From: Clostridiales bacterium
GTDB taxonomy: Bacteria; Bacillota_A; Clostridia; Oscillospirales; Acutalibacteraceae
Reading direction: 5' to 3'
Assembly (NCBI GenBank): GCA_009774735.1
Contig: VSOH01000108.1
Location: 1-5,788, forward strand
Length of the DNA: 5,788 nt
Of this stretch, positions 5,786-5,788 are shown one piece after another (within the stretch, counting starts at the first letter, position 1; each line of letters starts with the position of its first letter). Under the pieces are notes generated by a model. It was not told the origin of the DNA. It saw only the letters and a list, made by a program, of their open reading frames with translations, and did no database searches. A program made the position numbers and the translations under genes.

Positions 5786-5788
5786 TAT

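Overview
This window looks like part of a low-to-moderate GC Firmicute chromosome, most likely a gut-type clostridium (Oscillospiraceae/Ruminococcus-like). That placement is an inference from protein style, strong GGAGG ribosome sites, compact operon structure and the ymfF-ymfH peptidase pair. No rRNA or marker gene is present to fix the taxon.

Positions 610-5785 hold one tightly packed minus-strand operon. It starts at an extended -10 promoter near the right edge and runs, in transcription order, ymfF-like M16 protein, ymfH-like M16 zinc peptidase, lgt, folD, a stand-alone CinA C-terminal domain (pncC type) and a small PspC-domain membrane protein. Neighbouring genes overlap by 1, 8 and 17 nt or are separated by 23 and 12 nt, and several ribosome sites lie inside the preceding gene. 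The two M16 proteins look like one split enzyme: YmfH has the zinc site and YmfF has the Arg/Tyr pair of the second domain. Lgt is a membrane lipoprotein-modifying enzyme, FolD makes one-carbon folates, and PncC recycles NMN. A 12-bp hairpin follows pspC, then a tRNA-Thr(CGU) gene on the same strand (534-609).

Positions 1-533 are different in character. They are much more AT-rich (about 22-25% GC in two 60-base rows I counted, against about 37-65% in rows counted in the operon) and carry a divergent regulatory module. A 67-aa Xre-type repressor reads rightward. A 52-aa ribbon-helix-helix-like protein and the first 15 codons of a hydrophobic or signal-peptide protein read leftward and run off the window. 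Between them is a 49-bp near-perfect dyad made of two abutting 25-bp palindromes. Embedded in it is a leftward promoter with perfect consensus hexamers and a 17-bp spacer (TTGACA-N17-TATAAT). A bidirectional hairpin terminator separates the module from the tRNA.

The operon is ordinary housekeeping. The part most worth a second look is the left module: a compact repressor switch controlling a very strong promoter, placed against the 3' end of a tRNA gene, which is the usual position for an integrated accessory element. Its payload lies mostly outside the window, so neither mobility nor function can be shown here.
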